In this document: positions 5,933-6,506 of the stretch, one piece after another
Layout: each line of letters starts with the position of its first letter
How positions within the stretch are numbered: the stretch's first letter is position 1
Assembly (NCBI GenBank): GCA_964470285.1
Contig: CAYYBZ010000121.1
Location: 1-6,506 of the forward strand
Direction of reading: 5' to 3'
Length of the DNA: 6,506 bases
Source of the DNA: CAYYBZ01 sp964470285 [NCBI: uncultured Oligoflexia bacterium]
GTDB lineage: Bacteria; Bdellovibrionota_G; CAYYBZ01
Notes under the pieces: generated by a model
Told to the model about the DNA's origin: nothing
The model's input: only the letters and a program-made list of their open reading frames with translations
The model's database searches: none
Translations under genes and position numbers: made by a program

Positions 5933-6506
5933 TTACGAATACCATTTGGTTGCAATCTCTTTAACTTTTTCCTGAGCTGTTTTTACTATGTGTTCAGCTT
6001 TTTCAGGCTGTGCATTAACACCCTGAACTCTTACATCGGAAACCTCATCAAAACCCATAAAGGTAAAAAGCTGCCTTGCAAGGGGCATGGCATGGTCCCA
6101 TGATTCCATAGATGTAGATTCGTAAGCACCTCCTGAAGCCATAAGTATGAGAGCCTTTTTACCCTTTAGAAGTCCGATATAACCTGTTTTTGTAATGTCC
6201 CATGTTTCACCTTTTAGGATAACGGAGTCAAACCATGCCTTGACAGCAGCAGGCAAAGAAAAGTTATACATCGGTGTTGCCAAAACAACGGCGTCTGCAT
6301 TCTTAATCTGCTGAGTCATCCTGTCCATTTTGGTCATTGACTGTTTAAGACTGGGAGAGAGTTCCTGCCCCATATAATTTCTCTGAATATATGCATTTAA
6401 ATTTTCCGTTAAGAAATTATCCGGAATGTCGCTGGTCAAATCAACATGGGTAATATCTGCTCCCTTTGCATTTGCCAGAAAAGAATCCAACAGATTCTTT
6501 GTATAT
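5933..6506 (-). CDS. azoR: FMN-dependent NADH-azoreductase/quinone reductase, 5' end beyond the window
   Basis: The frame stays open to the right window edge; residues just before the TTG at 6490 read YTKNLL, which continue the usual first helix of AzoR-type flavodoxin-fold proteins, so the TTG is not the start and about 15-20 N-terminal residues are missing (family length about 200). Seen motifs: ATPMYNFSLPAAVKAWFDSV (encoded near 6280-6221), the FMN-binding loop and dimer helix of the family; KGETW after it; and LMASGGAYES near 6145-6116, the second flavin loop. The enzyme is a cytoplasmic homodimer that reduces quinones, and azo dyes as a side activity, with NAD(P)H and FMN in two-electron steps, thus avoiding semiquinone radicals. 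It is followed 27 bp later by msrB, which fits a role in oxidative or electrophile stress. Separation from related NAD(P)H oxidoreductases of the flavodoxin_2 family is not certain. Confidence 0.9.
   Translation of the reverse strand, partial: YTKNLLDSFLANAKGADITHVDLTSDIPDNFLTENLNAYIQRNYMGQELSPSLKQSMTKMDRMTQQIKNADAVVLATPMYNFSLPAAVKAWFDSVILKGETWDITKTGYIGLLKGKKALILMASGGAYESTSMESWDHAMPLARQLFTFMGFDEVSDVRVQGVNAQPEKAEHIVKTAQEKVKEIATKWYS

Overview
The window looks like an ordinary chromosomal stretch of a Gram-negative bacterium with moderately low GC (impression, not computed). The Gram-negative reading rests on a predicted lipoprotein with a lipobox, a YihY/BrkB membrane protein and an S4-type pseudouridine synthase; the species or phylum cannot be fixed from this sequence. 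Codon style looks uniform, and no tRNA, rRNA, CRISPR array, insertion sequence or integrase was seen.

Layout. (1) Plus strand, 1-2273: the 3' end of an unrecognised gene overlaps by 4 bp (ATGA) a D-Ala-D-Ala-ligase-like ATP-grasp enzyme, followed 9 bp later by a YihY/BrkB-family membrane protein gene that is cut by one in-frame TAA at 1827-1829. (2) Minus strand, 3866 down to 2270: a compact three-gene operon of a soluble YbjQ/UPF0145 protein, a membrane-anchored YbjQ paralogue and a membrane-anchored M48 zinc metallopeptidase. Its last stop codon shares a TTAA with the stop of the YihY gene. (3) Plus strand, 3989-4570: a single WG-repeat lipoprotein, read divergently from the YbjQ operon across a 122-bp AT-rich intergenic region. 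(4) Minus strand, from the right window edge down to 4593: an FMN-dependent azoreductase/quinone reductase (5' end outside the window), a methionine-R-sulfoxide reductase B with an N-terminal membrane or export segment, and an RluB/RsuA-type 23S/16S rRNA pseudouridine synthase, spaced by 27 and 29 bp.

How the genes may work together. The azoR-msrB pair fits oxidative or electrophile stress defence, with rluB probably carried along as a housekeeping gene. The YbjQ-YbjQ-M48 operon may be an envelope quality-control unit in which the anchored YbjQ brings its soluble paralogue to the membrane near the peptidase; this is inference. The ATP-grasp gene and its upstream partner may form a peptide or amide ligation pathway of unknown substrate.

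I did not find a clearly new defence or mobile system. The best leads are the interrupted YihY gene, the second strong ribosome binding site inside msrB (possible two-compartment MsrB), and the YbjQ-YbjQ-M48 module.
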